A DNA stretch of 64,000 bases from positions 1 through 64,000 of the forward strand of contig NW_026516841.1 of assembly GCF_025766255.1 (NCBI RefSeq), read 5' to 3'. Origin of the DNA: Zychaea mexicana (Eukaryota > Mucoromycota > Mucoromycetes > Mucorales > Lichtheimiaceae). Under the pieces are notes generated by a model. That model saw only the letters and a list, made by a program, of their open reading frames with translations. It was not told where the DNA came from and did no database searches. Shown piece by piece: positions 1 through 11,021 of this stretch. Made by a program: the position numbers and the translations under genes. Within the stretch, counting starts at the first letter, position 1; each line of letters starts with the position of its first letter.

Positions 1-55
1 CCGATTTTTTTTTGCAAAAAGTGAGGATTTGCAAGTAACGGGGTAAACAATTCTG
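1..55. repeat. Truncated inverted-repeat end of a pogo/Tigger-like element
   Basis: Read on the minus strand this segment starts CAGAATTGTTTACCCCG and continues into a TGCAAATCC motif. The same layout (CAG, then TACCCCG, TAAC, TGCAAATC) recurs at 966-1121, and related TACCCC-type ends recur at 89. The element continues left of the window, so only one end is seen. Assignment to pogo/Tigger rests on the CAG start and on the nearby transposase remnant; it is inference. Confidence 0.4.
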
Positions 56-88
56 CTTTAAGTATACACTGGATAAGTCATCCTATTA

Positions 89-270
89 CAGTATACCCCC
101 GTTAACGTCAACCCCGATAACGTCAACCCCCGATAACGTCAACCGATTCGCTGGTACCCTTTCAAATTTAGCAGTTAGAGATTTTGCCTATTCTCTACCC
201 CCGATGGTCGTCAACCCTCGATATGGTCAACACTTTTGCTGGTACCCTGAGGGTTGACGTTAACGGGGGT
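89..270. repeat. Pogo-like terminal repeat with internal inverted copy
   Basis: A TA dinucleotide (87-88) is followed by CAGTATACCCCCGTTAACGT, the typical CAG start of pogo/Tigger inverted repeats. The unit with CCCGATAACGTCAACC is repeated up to about 145. An inverted copy of CCCCCGTTAACGTCAACCC lies at 251-269, and GCTGGTACCCT occurs at about 151 and 229. This could be the left end of the element that owns the transposase remnant at 307-693, or a separate MITE of about 180 bp. The right outer end is diverged. Confidence 0.45.
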
Positions 271-306
271 CGACTTTAACACTAGCCCATTGTTTATCTG
301 TCAGAG

Positions 307-693
307 ATGATGTACGATACGTTCTTTGGGAATATTCATACAGCTCTAAATGTTACTACTTGCATATATAAGACCGTTCTTTCATTGAAGCTGTCTAGTG
401 GTTTGATAATTATTAGCTCTTTTAAGCATGACAAAATCGTTCCACAAGTTCACATCCAAGCAAGAGGATCGAACGTACGACGAGCACTTGAGCGGGCGGT
501 GGACCAAAGCGCTGATTCGCCTATTCCAGGGCCAACGTCGAAGGAAAAACAGGTTGCAATTGCAGGAGTTTTGAGCTTTTTGGATAATATCGATAACTAC
601 GACTTAAAGAAGTCTTTGCGTAGGACTCCAGAGAGTCTCAGACAGCAATCATTCTCCCGACAATCATCCCTTGATGACTTCTTCGATATGTAG
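307..693 (+). pseudogene. C-terminal remnant of a pogo/Tigger-like transposase
   Basis: An open frame of 128 codons with no recognisable catalytic core. The last residues read QSSLDDFF just before the stop. This fits the PCNA-interacting (PIP-box) pattern Q-x-x-hydrophobic-x-x-F-F that ends pogo-family transposases. The basic, leucine-rich stretch before it is also typical of that tail. It sits 35 bp inside a pogo-like terminal repeat. The catalytic DDE core and DNA-binding domains are missing, so this is a fragment, not a working gene. The first codons are probably not the original start. Confidence rests on the PIP box plus the flanking repeat. Confidence 0.45.
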
Positions 694-965
694 TTAAAAG
701 CTCCTTTGAGCAAACATTTTATTTCTTTATCTATATGTAGTGTGTTCCCTTTTTCTTATATCTTCATCATTTCTTTTGTGGATTCAATCCAATCAGTGCT
801 ATATATGTCTCCCGATTATACTGGCTCAACTACCAAATAATAATTTTTATGTATTTCGACAATAAATACATCTTCATATTTACATATTTATCTTACAGTA
901 ACCGCATCATTTTATTCCTCATAATCCGCAACAGATGCTTCTTTCAGTTGATATTGCAAAAATTG

Positions 966-1121
966 AAGCTGTTTTTACCCCGATAACATGCAAATCGTAT
1001 AAACTCATTTGCAAGTTGCAAATTTGCGAAACTGCTAAGTTTTTTTTTGGATTTTTCTAGAAAAGTTGCAGATATATGAGGAATTGCAAAACCAGGGGTT
1101 GCAAAAACCGGGGTACAACTG
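966..1121. repeat. MITE with pogo/Tigger-like inverted ends
   Basis: The left end carries GTTTTTACCCCGATAAC followed by TGCAAATC. The right end, read on the minus strand from 1121, starts CAGTTGTACCCCGGTTTTTG and is followed outward by TA (1122-1123). The inside is full of TTGCAAA motifs and has no reading frame. The size, about 155 bp, fits a miniature non-autonomous copy related to the end at 1-55. Confidence 0.45.
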
Positions 1122-1687
1122 TAATATTATTCAATCAATTCATTCCTGAGTACTTCTTTTTTGTGATGATAACGCATTAATAGCTACCTTCGCCATCTAC
1201 TAAGCCAAAATCATTTATATATCGTGGGTTATTGTATATTTGACAGCTCATAGAATGACCGTATGCATGAAACACACCAATAGCCACTTTTGAGCCATTC
1301 TCCTTTAGTTGAGGAAAATATTTCTATTATTATTGTAAAAACTAATTAGTGGTGCGATCTAATACTATTATATAAATAATAGCTTGTTTGTAACAGTGTC
1401 GGCCCAGATACTTACAATCGGGAACGTGAATGGGTAGACAGTGTGGATCAATGAATAAGGTGAGACTCGGATATATCAAAGGATGAAACGATGGGGATCC
1501 ATATAACTCAGGATCCCGTCTTTATATATACGTCGAGTAATAGGGGGCTAGCTATCGTCTAAGTATTGATCTACATCATAACTTCTATCTAGAATATCCA
1601 CGCCTATTACTCCATATTCAACCATGCGGTTGACCGCAAGTCATCCTATCGTCTGAACCATGCGTTGTCGATCGTCAACCATGCAGG
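1122..1687. other. No gene recognised; probable MULE 5' region
   Basis: AT-rich sequence without a supported reading frame. Three imperfect copies of the motif ACCATGC lie at about 1622-1685. The stretch probably contains the left end of the MULE, but I could not identify its terminal repeat. Confidence 0.3.
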
Positions 1688-4516
1688 TTGGATATCATCG
1701 TAACAGTATGCACCGTTACACTTAACATCCGACACCTGATTAATCACGATCGAGCGGATTCAGATCGGAAAAGCAGACGTAACGCTGTTCCTATTGTTGT
1801 AAGACAATATATAACTGAGCGAGCAGTAGAACGGGGCGTCGATGCATCGACTTTGTACGAGGCAGTGAATACAAGGTATCCTGACATGACGCGGAGCCTC
1901 ATAATGATGCAGGTGTGTTACTGGTGGTCGGTAGGATTCCCACTGCAAAAAATAGGTAGTATCACTATGATGATACCTTATTGATACCTTATTGATATAT
2001 CATATTGAGTTTTAGAGTACGAACAAGGAACCAATTTCTGATATCTGAGCTATGCATCAGAGTATCAAAATGTTGAGTTTTCAAAAATCAACATTTTGAT
2101 TTTCTCAATGTCAACATTTGACTATTTAGATATCAACTTTTGATTCTTAGGGTATCAGCATTTGATTTCTCAGATATCAATATCATAATGGTATCAACAA
2201 CTATAGCTTCCAATAGAATCGCAAGTATTCAACAGGCGTTTCTGGCCATATCCAATTAGATTGCTGTTTTAAAGCTGATGACTCTCATAATATCCAATAG
2301 AAGGAAAGATATATAAATATTTGATAGGGAAACAGTGGTTTATTTGATATATATGATACTATAATACAGCACTATACTATATACTACATACTATATGGAT
2401 ACTAGAATATTCATGCGATCTAGAATACACCAATTCTCATGTTTTACTTACCGCCATAACTATATCACAACTTGAGATAAAAATATAATGGTTAGAATAC
2501 TAGACAGCAAGATTCAAATGGAGCTAAACAGATGACGGCGGGCAATAGTGAAAAGCGATACTATAAGATAATGACAATCAGTTATATATAGCGGAAAAAG
2601 CAGAGCATAAAGGAAAGGCCATCTTACAGTTTGTGGTCGTTAGTGGTAACAGATCTTTATAACTATCGAAGCATTGAGTAATTAAGTGACAGTCAGAAAT
2701 AAGCATATTATAGTATGATAGAGCAAGACGAGACAATCACGCTTACCAATTAATGGGGATTACCGGCAGACAGTCAAGCAGTGGTGGTATGGAAGTAGTG
2801 AGCAAGGGATACCTTGCACCGAGAGACGCGTAATCTCTATCTATGTTACACACTTCTACGGAGAGAAGCCGAGCATGGGAGTTAGCAACATGATGGGCGT
2901 TTCAAGTAGTTTTTAGCAACAAAATCAGCGTATAAAACAGCAAACTGTTATGAATGGAAATGGCTTACCAGAGCATAAAGATACTTTGTACGAAATGAAA
3001 GAGGTGCCGATGAGTATCAAACGTAATAATTCGTGTTAGTTTGACACTGCTTAATAAAACGTGCATATAAGAGTGAGTCAATGAGGTTATGGACAAAGGC
3101 ATTGATAGTATATCACTTATAAGCACACACTTCATTGAGATTGCTTCACCTTTTGGACAATGGCGGCGCGAACCAAGAGTAAATGCAAGCAGGAAGTAGA
3201 ATCAGAAAGAAACATAAAACGGAAAGAAAGAGTGTTTTGTTCGCTCATCGTTCTCAGATCGAAATAATGTGAACCGGGTCCCAGATTACTAATTCGGCAC
3301 CAGCAATAACATTATGATACCTCAAATGTCAACATCATGACCATTAACATATACAAAAACCGTATCCACGATGGTAGTGTATACACCTTGTGGATCAGGA
3401 AGAGAAGGTCTGAGCAGACGACATTGCCAGATGCAGCCTCTTCATGGGTCTTTATTTTCGATGAAAATTACTTTTTCTTTTTTACTTTTTCTTAAGAAGC
3501 GCTTTACATTATTTTAAGATGGAGTGCTTAGAAATACTTTCGCTGTACGTTTTACTACTAAAAAAATAGAGGCGATTTGTGGTTGATTTAGATTGATCAT
3601 CATATAAAGTGTCGATGTTGCTGGTCGGTTTTGAAAAGAGCTCTGAAGGTTTGAGAGTACACCTGTGACCATTAGAGAGATTGCTTTTTTGCACTGAGTG
3701 TTTTGTCTTTTACTACTGCGCTGACTGTTTAAAAAATAAAGTGGATACCAAGTAATTATATCCTAATGATACCCTAATGATACTTGGAGTATCAAAAAAA
3801 TGTTGATACCTTATTAATACTATGTTGAGATCTGTTATGATATCTGAATTATTAAAATTTGATACCTTATTGATACCCCTTATTTTTTGCAGTGTCCACT
3901 CAATATACTGCTTACATGACGACCAAAAAATGATATCAAGTCGCCTGCTTCTCCGAAGATACAACAACATTGGTTTTGTGGAGGTATGTGACATGAGTAT
4001 TACTAATCATCAACCTTCTCCTCTTTGCTTTAAAAACTAGAGATAAGGTAGAATCAAACGTAGCATATAGAATCTTATACACTTATTAGATAAAATTAGA
4101 TGTTTTGGAGACGAGATGATCATGCTGTTGCTGTTAGATTAATTACTGCGTTTTTCGAAAAATTGGCATCATCATGCCAATACGTTGAAGAATATTACAT
4201 CAATTCGACATTCAAAACCAATCATGCAGGCTGCGAGTTGTTTGGTATCGTAGCAATTACCAATGGCTTTGAATATCCCATTAGATATCTGTTCTATACT
4301 CCGTTTGAAGGAGCATCAGCAGAATTCACAAGAGCCAACACATTGGCAGCGTTCTTACGAAGACTAAAAGACTTCAGGTTAAATCTGGGTTTCATGTTTT
4401 CTGACAAAGGCAGATCTCAGAGCAATGCCGTTCAGCAAGTCTTTGACGAGAGTTATTTACGACCCTGCATCTGGCATATTTCTAAGAGCTATAAGCCAAA
4501 AATTAAGCAGGAATAA
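1688..4516 (+). pseudogene. MULE-type transposase gene, split and decayed
   Basis: Two parts of one MULE transposase are seen. The N-terminal part (1688-1940) ends in the conserved VCYWWS motif. After the inserted element at 1941-3894 the same frame resumes with HSIYCLHDDQ at about 3898. A later segment (4100-4516) has the MULE catalytic region: YINSTFKTNHAG, ELFGIVA, FSDKGRSQ and CIWHISK. The first catalytic position, normally D in IDSTF, is N here, and the second motif, normally SDKD or TDKD, reads SDKG. Between 4040 and 4100 the frame changes. With the insertion, frame shift and lost acidic residues it cannot be active. A gypsy element is inserted right after the stop codon. Confidence 0.75.
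1941..3894. mobile_element. Non-autonomous CACTA-like DNA transposon
   Basis: The ends are inverted repeats. The left starts CACTGCAAAAAATAGG; the right, read on the minus strand, starts CACTGCAAAAAATAAG. About 21 of the first 24 positions match. The element is flanked by a 3-bp duplication, TCC (1938-1940 and 3895-3897). Subterminal copies of GATACCTTATTGATACC lie at both ends. CACTG ends, 3-bp duplication and subterminal repeats together fit the CACTA/CMC group (known family features). No transposase is encoded in the 1,954 bp. Removing it with one TCC restores the MULE reading frame, which confirms the borders. Confidence 0.75.
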
Positions 4517-4519
4517 ATC

Positions 4520-4940
4520 TGTGATGATAGAGCTTTAATAAAGATAATAAGGGACAAGATTAAGTATCTTTGAGATGATGTTTTATTCCAACAAAAGATA
4601 AAGCTCTTTTATATTCTAGCTATTAAGACGGCGATATCAATTCATCCGACTAATGGATAAACTATGTGATAGAGGATGGATCAAGGACGTATCAGAACTT
4701 CTATTGAAGTCGCTATGTTAATCGGGCACATCTTTGAAACCGGCGTTAGCTGATGTAATGGCCGAGGTACCTGTTGATAGGTTCTTTGTCCTGTTCACGT
4801 AAGGTGGATCATCTGAGTGAGAGATTTTATTCAATAGTGTTTAGCCGAAATGCCGTAGTATTCATACGTGTGTGCTATAATGTTTAGCCGAATATCTTAT
4901 TGTTGATATCTTAAGCAGTGTATTAATGTGGTTCACCACA
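4520..4940 (-). repeat. LTR, 3' copy (element on minus strand)
   Basis: 421 bp, starting TGTGATGATAG and ending TTCACCACA, so the ends are an imperfect inverted repeat. It matches 12213-12633 with five single-base differences, all transitions. The left flank is AAATC. Confidence 0.95.
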
Positions 4941-4953
4941 TCACCCCCTTCTA
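4941..4953 (-). other. Polypurine tract of the gypsy element
   Basis: On the minus strand the bases just before the 3' LTR read AGAAGGGGGTGA. This is the expected place and composition of the primer for plus-strand DNA synthesis. Confidence 0.7.
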
Positions 4954-7529
4954 GGTTAACATTATTCTGTGAAGAATGTGCTTAGCAACGTGTGCGTAAA
5001 CGCTTACTGCGTCTAGTAGATGGTGTAGGTGTGGAACCCTCTTGTCGTTTGGAAATAGTTCCTTTTGCTTTACGTTGTGATTGCTGTGGGATATGCGTCA
5101 CAGGTAATGCAGTTTGTATTTTGCTTTGCTTCGGTGGTGTGATACCAACACGTTCCCAATATTTCATGATTGGTTGTGGACTATTAAATGCTTCTGCTGG
5201 TTCCCAGGAATCGTCATCAGGTGTATAATCTTTCCATCTAACCCGGTATTGATATTTGCCTGGTGCAAGCTCTTTGTGGTCTACAATTGACTGTACGGTG
5301 TAATATTTACCGTTTTCTTCAAATGCTTCTTCTGTGTCAATTAATTCATCCTGTGATAGGAGTTTCATTTGTGAGGGTGCGTAGTTACGAGAAGTTAATA
5401 GACCCTGTTCATCTCTAAGGACATAAGAACCACCTTTGGTTTTGCGTACTACAGTATATGGTCCTTCATATCTTGGATCCATCTTCTTACTGCGTAATTC
5501 ATCAATGACCATGACCGTGCTTCCGATGGGATAATCGGTGATTCTGAACTTGGCATTGTATTTCCATTTTTTAATATCATCCAGTGCCTTTGCTCTTTCC
5601 GAAATTGCAGGAAAGACAATGTTTGTCATTTGTTCAATGCGGTTTTGCAGCTCATCTTCTGTGAGTGGCCGCGGGATCTGTTCTTTGCTATAGTCCCTGA
5701 AACCGTTCATTGTTCTATTGAACATAAGAGCAAATGGTGTAGAACCATGTCTATTGGCAACTTTGTTGTTAAGGGCTAATTGTGCTGGTTTGACATATAA
5801 GTCCCAGTCTCTAACTGCTCCTTTTGTATACTTGCGGATGATGTTAACAGTTGTTTGCACAAATCTTTCAGCCAATCCCTGAGCTCTTGGGTGAAAAGGC
5901 GTAGAAAGTCTTTGGTCGAATCCAGAGGCTTCTCGAAGACGAGTCATTAGTTGGTTCTTGAATTCAGTACCATTATCACTGCTGAGATAACGGCAAAAGC
6001 CCACTAAGCAAAATGTGTCGATGACTGCTTGAACGACAGTGTCTGATGTTTTATCAGGAAGTGCGTGTAAAACACAAAAACGTGTGCATACGTCTACCAT
6101 GACTAAGAGATAATTGTTTCCGCGATGGCTTGTGCCGAAGCCGCTTGCAAGATCAATTGTCCAATGATCACCCGGATAGAATGCAAGAAGAGGTCTCAAA
6201 GGGTTATAACCTTTCTTGATGATGTTGAATCGCTGGCATTCAGGGCAGCTTTTTACAATGTGTGCGGCTTCTTTGTACATATTGTTCCATTTCAAACCAT
6301 CATTGTGTAGTGCTTTTGTGATAGCTTCAGCGCCAAAGTGACCAAATGCATGTGCTTTTTTGAGTAATTCCAGTCTTTCATGTTCGGGTGGTTCAAAATA
6401 GATGTCATCATCTATGTTGTCAGTGTTATTACTTGTTTGTGTGTTTACTGTGAGAGTCTTATTTTGTACAGTGTTATTATTTGTATGAATTTGCGTAGCA
6501 CTACCCCCTTCCAGCTCTTTTTCATCGATTTGAAAAAGGCGAGATAATTGATCAGGAAGGATGTTATCTAATCCTGGTAGGTAAATAATTTCAAAGTCGT
6601 ATTGTAAGATGGTGTCAAACCAACTGATCATTATAGCGTTGGCTATTTTTTGTGTATGGAGGAAGGTCAATGCTTTGTGATCCGTGTATAATTCAAACGG
6701 TTTGCCATATAAATATTTGTGGAATTTGTCAAGTGCAAATATAATAGCTCTGAGCTCACGTCGTGTAGTGCTATAGGATCTTTCTGACTTGGAGAGTGCT
6801 CTAGCCATGAAAGCAATATGACGTGTTTCACCATCTATGACTTGGAAAAGTGCTGCAGCGATTCCGGTATTTGAAGCGTCAGTTGCAACCTGAAAAGGGT
6901 GTGATAAATCGGGAAAGCGTAGGATGGGAGCTTCAAGTAGCATTTTCTTTAACGTGTCAAAACTGTGTTGTTCTTTTTGTGTCCATAAACCTTTTAAAGA
7001 TTTGGCATTGCGAAGTCGGTCTAAAGGTGCCATAACTTCAGAGACTTTTGGTAGGTAAGAGCGCATGTAATTGATAGTACCACAGAAGGCAGCTATAGCT
7101 TTGCCAGTTGTAGGTGTAGGGATATTTTGGATGTTGCATACTTTGCGTTTATCCAGTGATACACCTTCGGTGGATACACAGTGGCCAAGTAAGTAGATAC
7201 AACGTTGTGCATATACGGCTTTGTCATGATTGATGCGGAAATTTACCTCAGTTAATTTGTTAATTACTGCGGTGACATGGATAGCATGTTCTTCTATGCT
7301 GTTTGAGAAGATAATGACGTCATCAATGAACGCACGAACGAAGGGCATCTCTCTAAGAAGAACTGTTAAACAACGAGTAAATACCGAAGAAAGATGACGT
7401 AATCCATAGCAAGCTCCTCAGAACTGATATTGGATGTGTCCTTCAATTGTGAAAGCAGTTCGTTCTCGATGTGGTTCATAGAGAGGTAAAGAAGTGAAAG
7501 CAGATTTTACATCGAGGAGAATTAATCCT

Positions 7530-9812
7530 TATCCTAGGAATTAATAACAAAATTATGAAACCTGCAACATTTAATGATTTAAACATAAATATTAGAAACA
7601 TTATAATAATAATTTTATATAAATTTAGTTGATTTAATACTTAATATTTTTATTTTTAAAATAATCTTTTAATAATTGTTTTTCATTAAAATCTTTCTCA
7701 TTAACCCAAGAATTATCTTTTTCATCATAATCTTTCCATTTAACAAGAAATTCATATTCATTATTTTTATTTAATTTATGTTCTATAATTGTTTCAATTT
7801 CATAAAAATTATTATTTTTATTAATTTCTCTAATTAAGTTTAAATTGATTTTTCTTTCACTTTTACCTTTTTTCCTTTTTTTTCTATTTATATTTTTATA
7901 TTCAGGAAAATCTACATCTTCATTATTTTCAATTATATTATTATTATCACATTCTTCATTATTATTATCATCAATAATCATATTATCACTTTCTAATAAT
8001 AAATCTGAAAAATCTTTTTGTAATTCAGTTATTATTTTAATTTTTTCCATTTGCTTTATTTCATTATTTAATACTATATCTATTAATTTTTCATCTGTAG
8101 GAAATTCAAAATTTTTTTCAGCCCAAAGTTTATGATGTTCTTATGTAATGATATTAAATGTATCTGTAAATAATTGTATATTTTTTAATAAGAATGCTAC
8201 TTTTATTTGCAAGTTAACATATTTATAATCATCTGTTTTTAATGTAGAATTGTTATTAGAAAATCGTTTAAATTTATTTCCTGATTCACAAAATTGATTT
8301 TTTATAGCTGACCTAAAGCTACCAAATACATCATTAAAGTGTCTTTCTTGTTTATTTAATTCTTCATTAGGGTCTTTTCTAATAGGATAAAAGAAATTAT
8401 TATCATTTAATGGTTACCTTTCTTTTGACATAAATTTTCAAACTATTTAACAAATAATGTATATCCTCCATCAATAGCTAAAACATCTCTTTTATTTATT
8501 TTAGTATATAATTTCATGTTTAAAAACATACCACCATCTGAACTTTTACCACATAACTCACTATCAGAAATTGCAATTACAAAGTTATTAATATCTGTTA
8601 ATACTTGTGTTCTTAAACCTGATGTTTTTAATTTATATGACCATCTTTTTTGTAATGAAATATCTGGTTTATCATATTCTATAGTACTATCATGTCCATC
8701 AAGCATTAAAGTAATATTTTTAAAATTATTAGGGTTTTTTATTAATGCAGAATAAACTCTTATTTTAATATTAGAAAACATATTCTTTAGACATAAATCT
8801 ACATATTTATTCAAACTATCATAATTTGTAATCCAAAATTCTTTATAAAACTTATAAAATGATGTATATGGTATATTCCGTTTCATATCTTTACTAGTAA
8901 TACCTGATACAAGATGATATATTAAGTATAAACCTTTTTCAATTTCAAAATAAGGTGTAGGATAATCTTTATGAGTATATAATTTAGTTAAAAAGAAAAA
9001 TACTGAAGTATATCCTAATTTATTTAATAATTCTTTTTTAATTTCATCTATTTCTTTAATATACTTTAATTCTGTTCGATGTTTATAATTATTTTGTTTT
9101 TTTTTCCAATTTTCATCTATAAATCCCCATTCATTTATAATCAATTTATCTATCTCTTCCTGTAATAATGTCTTATATTTTAAAATATCATCTTTATTTA
9201 GTGAGCTATTATATTCATCAAATACCATTTTGAAATTTGTAAAAAACCGTTCTTTTAACTTATTTATTAAGCAATCAGGGAAAACTTATAACCTTAGGTA
9301 AATACCAAAATTAAATATCTATAATTATTATTTATCCTATATTTTGATATTTAATTCATATATTAAATCAAAATTCAATTTTTAAGAAAAAAGTATGTAA
9401 GTTTAAAATTAAATAAATAGTTTCTATAGTGATTTATTAAAACATCATTTCTATAAAAATTAAGTAAAAATATAATAGTAAGATCCTAACGATAATTTTT
9501 TTTAATTTTCTCCCTACCAACAAGGAAAATTACTATATAAAGTAATAAAAATAAAGATTCCACAATTATATTTGCTGTAAATTATATTATGGATAATCTT
9601 AATTTTTAAAAAAATAATGTTTATTACCTTTTTTAGAATTTTTTTTATTTTTTTTTTTTGTTGCTAGGTAATAAATATAATAATTTAGTATATAAAAATA
9701 TATATTATTATTAAAAAAAACACATTTATATAAAATTATTTTTAAACCATTAATCAATATTAAACTATTAAATATGTTATGTTTAATAATTGTAGGTTTA
9801 AACCCCGAGGCA
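7530..9812 (-). mobile_element. Very AT-rich DDE transposon nested in gypsy RT
   Basis: The RT reading stops at about 9812 and resumes at about 7530. The sequence between is visibly far more AT-rich than anything around it. It encodes one decayed transposase (7634-9228) on the minus strand. Weak inverted similarity near the ends (AAACCTGCAACATTTAA at about 7559; AAACCTACAATTATTAA read on the minus strand from about 9802) may be terminal repeats. I could not fix exact borders or a target duplication; TTAA occurs at both edges. The transposase resembles DDE_Tnp_4/IS4EU-like transposases known from other early-diverging fungi (recalled family resemblance). Confidence 0.65.
7634..9228 (-). pseudogene. 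DDE_Tnp_4/IS4EU-like transposase with C-terminal chromodomain, decayed
   Basis: The 261-codon N-terminal part (9228-8443) holds a helical region and the first DDE motif (TLMLDGHDSTIEY), followed by SYKLKTSGLRTQV and the IDGGYTL motif. A TAG and a frame shift follow at about 8400-8440. The reading then continues through YPIRKDP and the region FGSFRSAIKNQF. The residue after RSAI should be the catalytic Glu but is Lys (AAA instead of GAA). One more TAA lies at about 8143. The C-terminal 138 codons (8050-7634) are acidic and lysine-rich, then end in a chromodomain: YEFLVKWKDYDEKDNSWV. It is dead through several lesions. Codon use is extremely AT-biased, unlike the host. Confidence 0.75.
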
Positions 9813-11021
9813 GGTAGTAACGACGGTGCGATTTGAATTACCGCTGTTGTCATTGCCTTGGATGGCTGCAATAACATCTAATAAAGGAAGTGGATGTTGT
9901 TCACATTGTAATAAATGCTGGTTGATTAAGCGGACATCCATACAGATTCTACGCTTGTTTGTATCATATGCGCCTGTAACAGGATCTTTCTTTGGTGCTA
10001 GTGTGATGGGACTATTCAATGCTGTGCCAGCAGGTGCAGGTTCAATAATGCCCTCATCTAACCAGGTTTTGATCTGATCGTCAATTAAATCCTTGAAAGC
10101 GATTGGTAATGGGTACTGACGTCGATGGCAAACGATACCTTCTGGAACATCAAGACGGACCACTGCTTCAGGCATTGTACATGACGCGCGTTTAGGAATT
10201 TGTGCATTGCGATCAAGAGAAGGTTGGACAGCTTGTAAAAACTGTTTCCTTTGTTCTTCTGTGCCATATGGCGAATTATTAGGTTTGGGTAAATCAATAA
10301 TTTGTTTCTCATTGTTTGGTGTCAGTGGCTCCCATGATGTGGCTAAACCGGTAATACCAATTCCGAGTTTAAACATCAAATCCAGACCAATGGTGACTGG
10401 TGTTGTTCCGGATAATTCCATGATGTAAAAATTGTGTTTGAATGTTTTCCCATTGTACTGTAGTTCAACATTTTCAAGTAAACCTAAAAGGTAGGCTGTT
10501 ACATCCTTTGCTGCTAAAGTAATGGATATATTTTTTACTGCGTTTTTATTGATTTTAAGTACAGATGTTGACTCTATGTTGTGTAACCATGTAGGTGTGA
10601 TAAAAGACTTGTTGGCGCCTGTGTCGACTAATCCGAAGACTTGCTTAGTCTGTACAGTGATAGGAACAATGAGTGAGTCAATGTCATCTGTTGCTTGCAG
10701 TGTGTTATTTATTTGTGTTGTGCGATTGATGTAATTACCTGTAATATCCATTCCGTCCAATGAAATGTGATTAAGTGTTTCTTCATCACGCTTTGATGGT
10801 GTAGTAGAAGAAGACGAGGAAGGAGACGAGGAAATGTGTACAGAGCGATTGCTCACCATTGTTGTCGACGTTCCTGACTTCTTTTTTCCTTTTGCATCAA
10901 AATATTCTTGGCAGCGGTGGCCTAAGACATATGGAACTTTTTTACAATAACGACATAGGTTGTCTGAACCTGTTAATTGCCGGTTATTGCGGACTTGTTG
11001 TTGTACTGCTTCCCGCTGGCG

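Larger units (their letters stand above)
4982..10859 (-). pseudogene. Gypsy pol polyprotein (protease-RT-RNase H-integrase-chromodomain), interrupted
   Basis: The upstream half (9798-10859) has the aspartic protease motif LVDTGANKSF and the start of reverse transcriptase up to AAIQGND. The downstream half resumes at about 7525 with LLDVKSAFTS. It continues with the RT active site FIDDVIIFS, RNase H (ATDAS, ELYTDHKALTFL), an integrase zinc region (HAFGHFG ... CPEC) and DDE core (TIDLAS, SSDNGTEF, GLAERF), and ends in a chromodomain (VRWKDYTPDDDSWEP). The RT YxDD box reads FIDD. Between the halves lies a separate transposon, and a TGA interrupts RT at about 7420. The 788-codon downstream frame itself is intact. 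Confidence 0.9.

Noticed and set aside
89..150. Short spaced repeats resembling a CRISPR array
   Set aside because: The units CCCGATAACGTCAACC are directly adjacent, few, and sit in a transposon end in a eukaryotic genome.
7845..8135. Plus-strand hydrophobic frame within the AT-rich transposon
   Set aside because: Antisense of the lysine/asparagine-rich transposase; composition artefact.
7530..9812. piggyBac element (TTAA at both edges)
   Set aside because: The transposase motifs (LDGHDST, GLRTQV, IDGGYT) are not piggyBac-like; TTAA is expected often in such AT-rich DNA.
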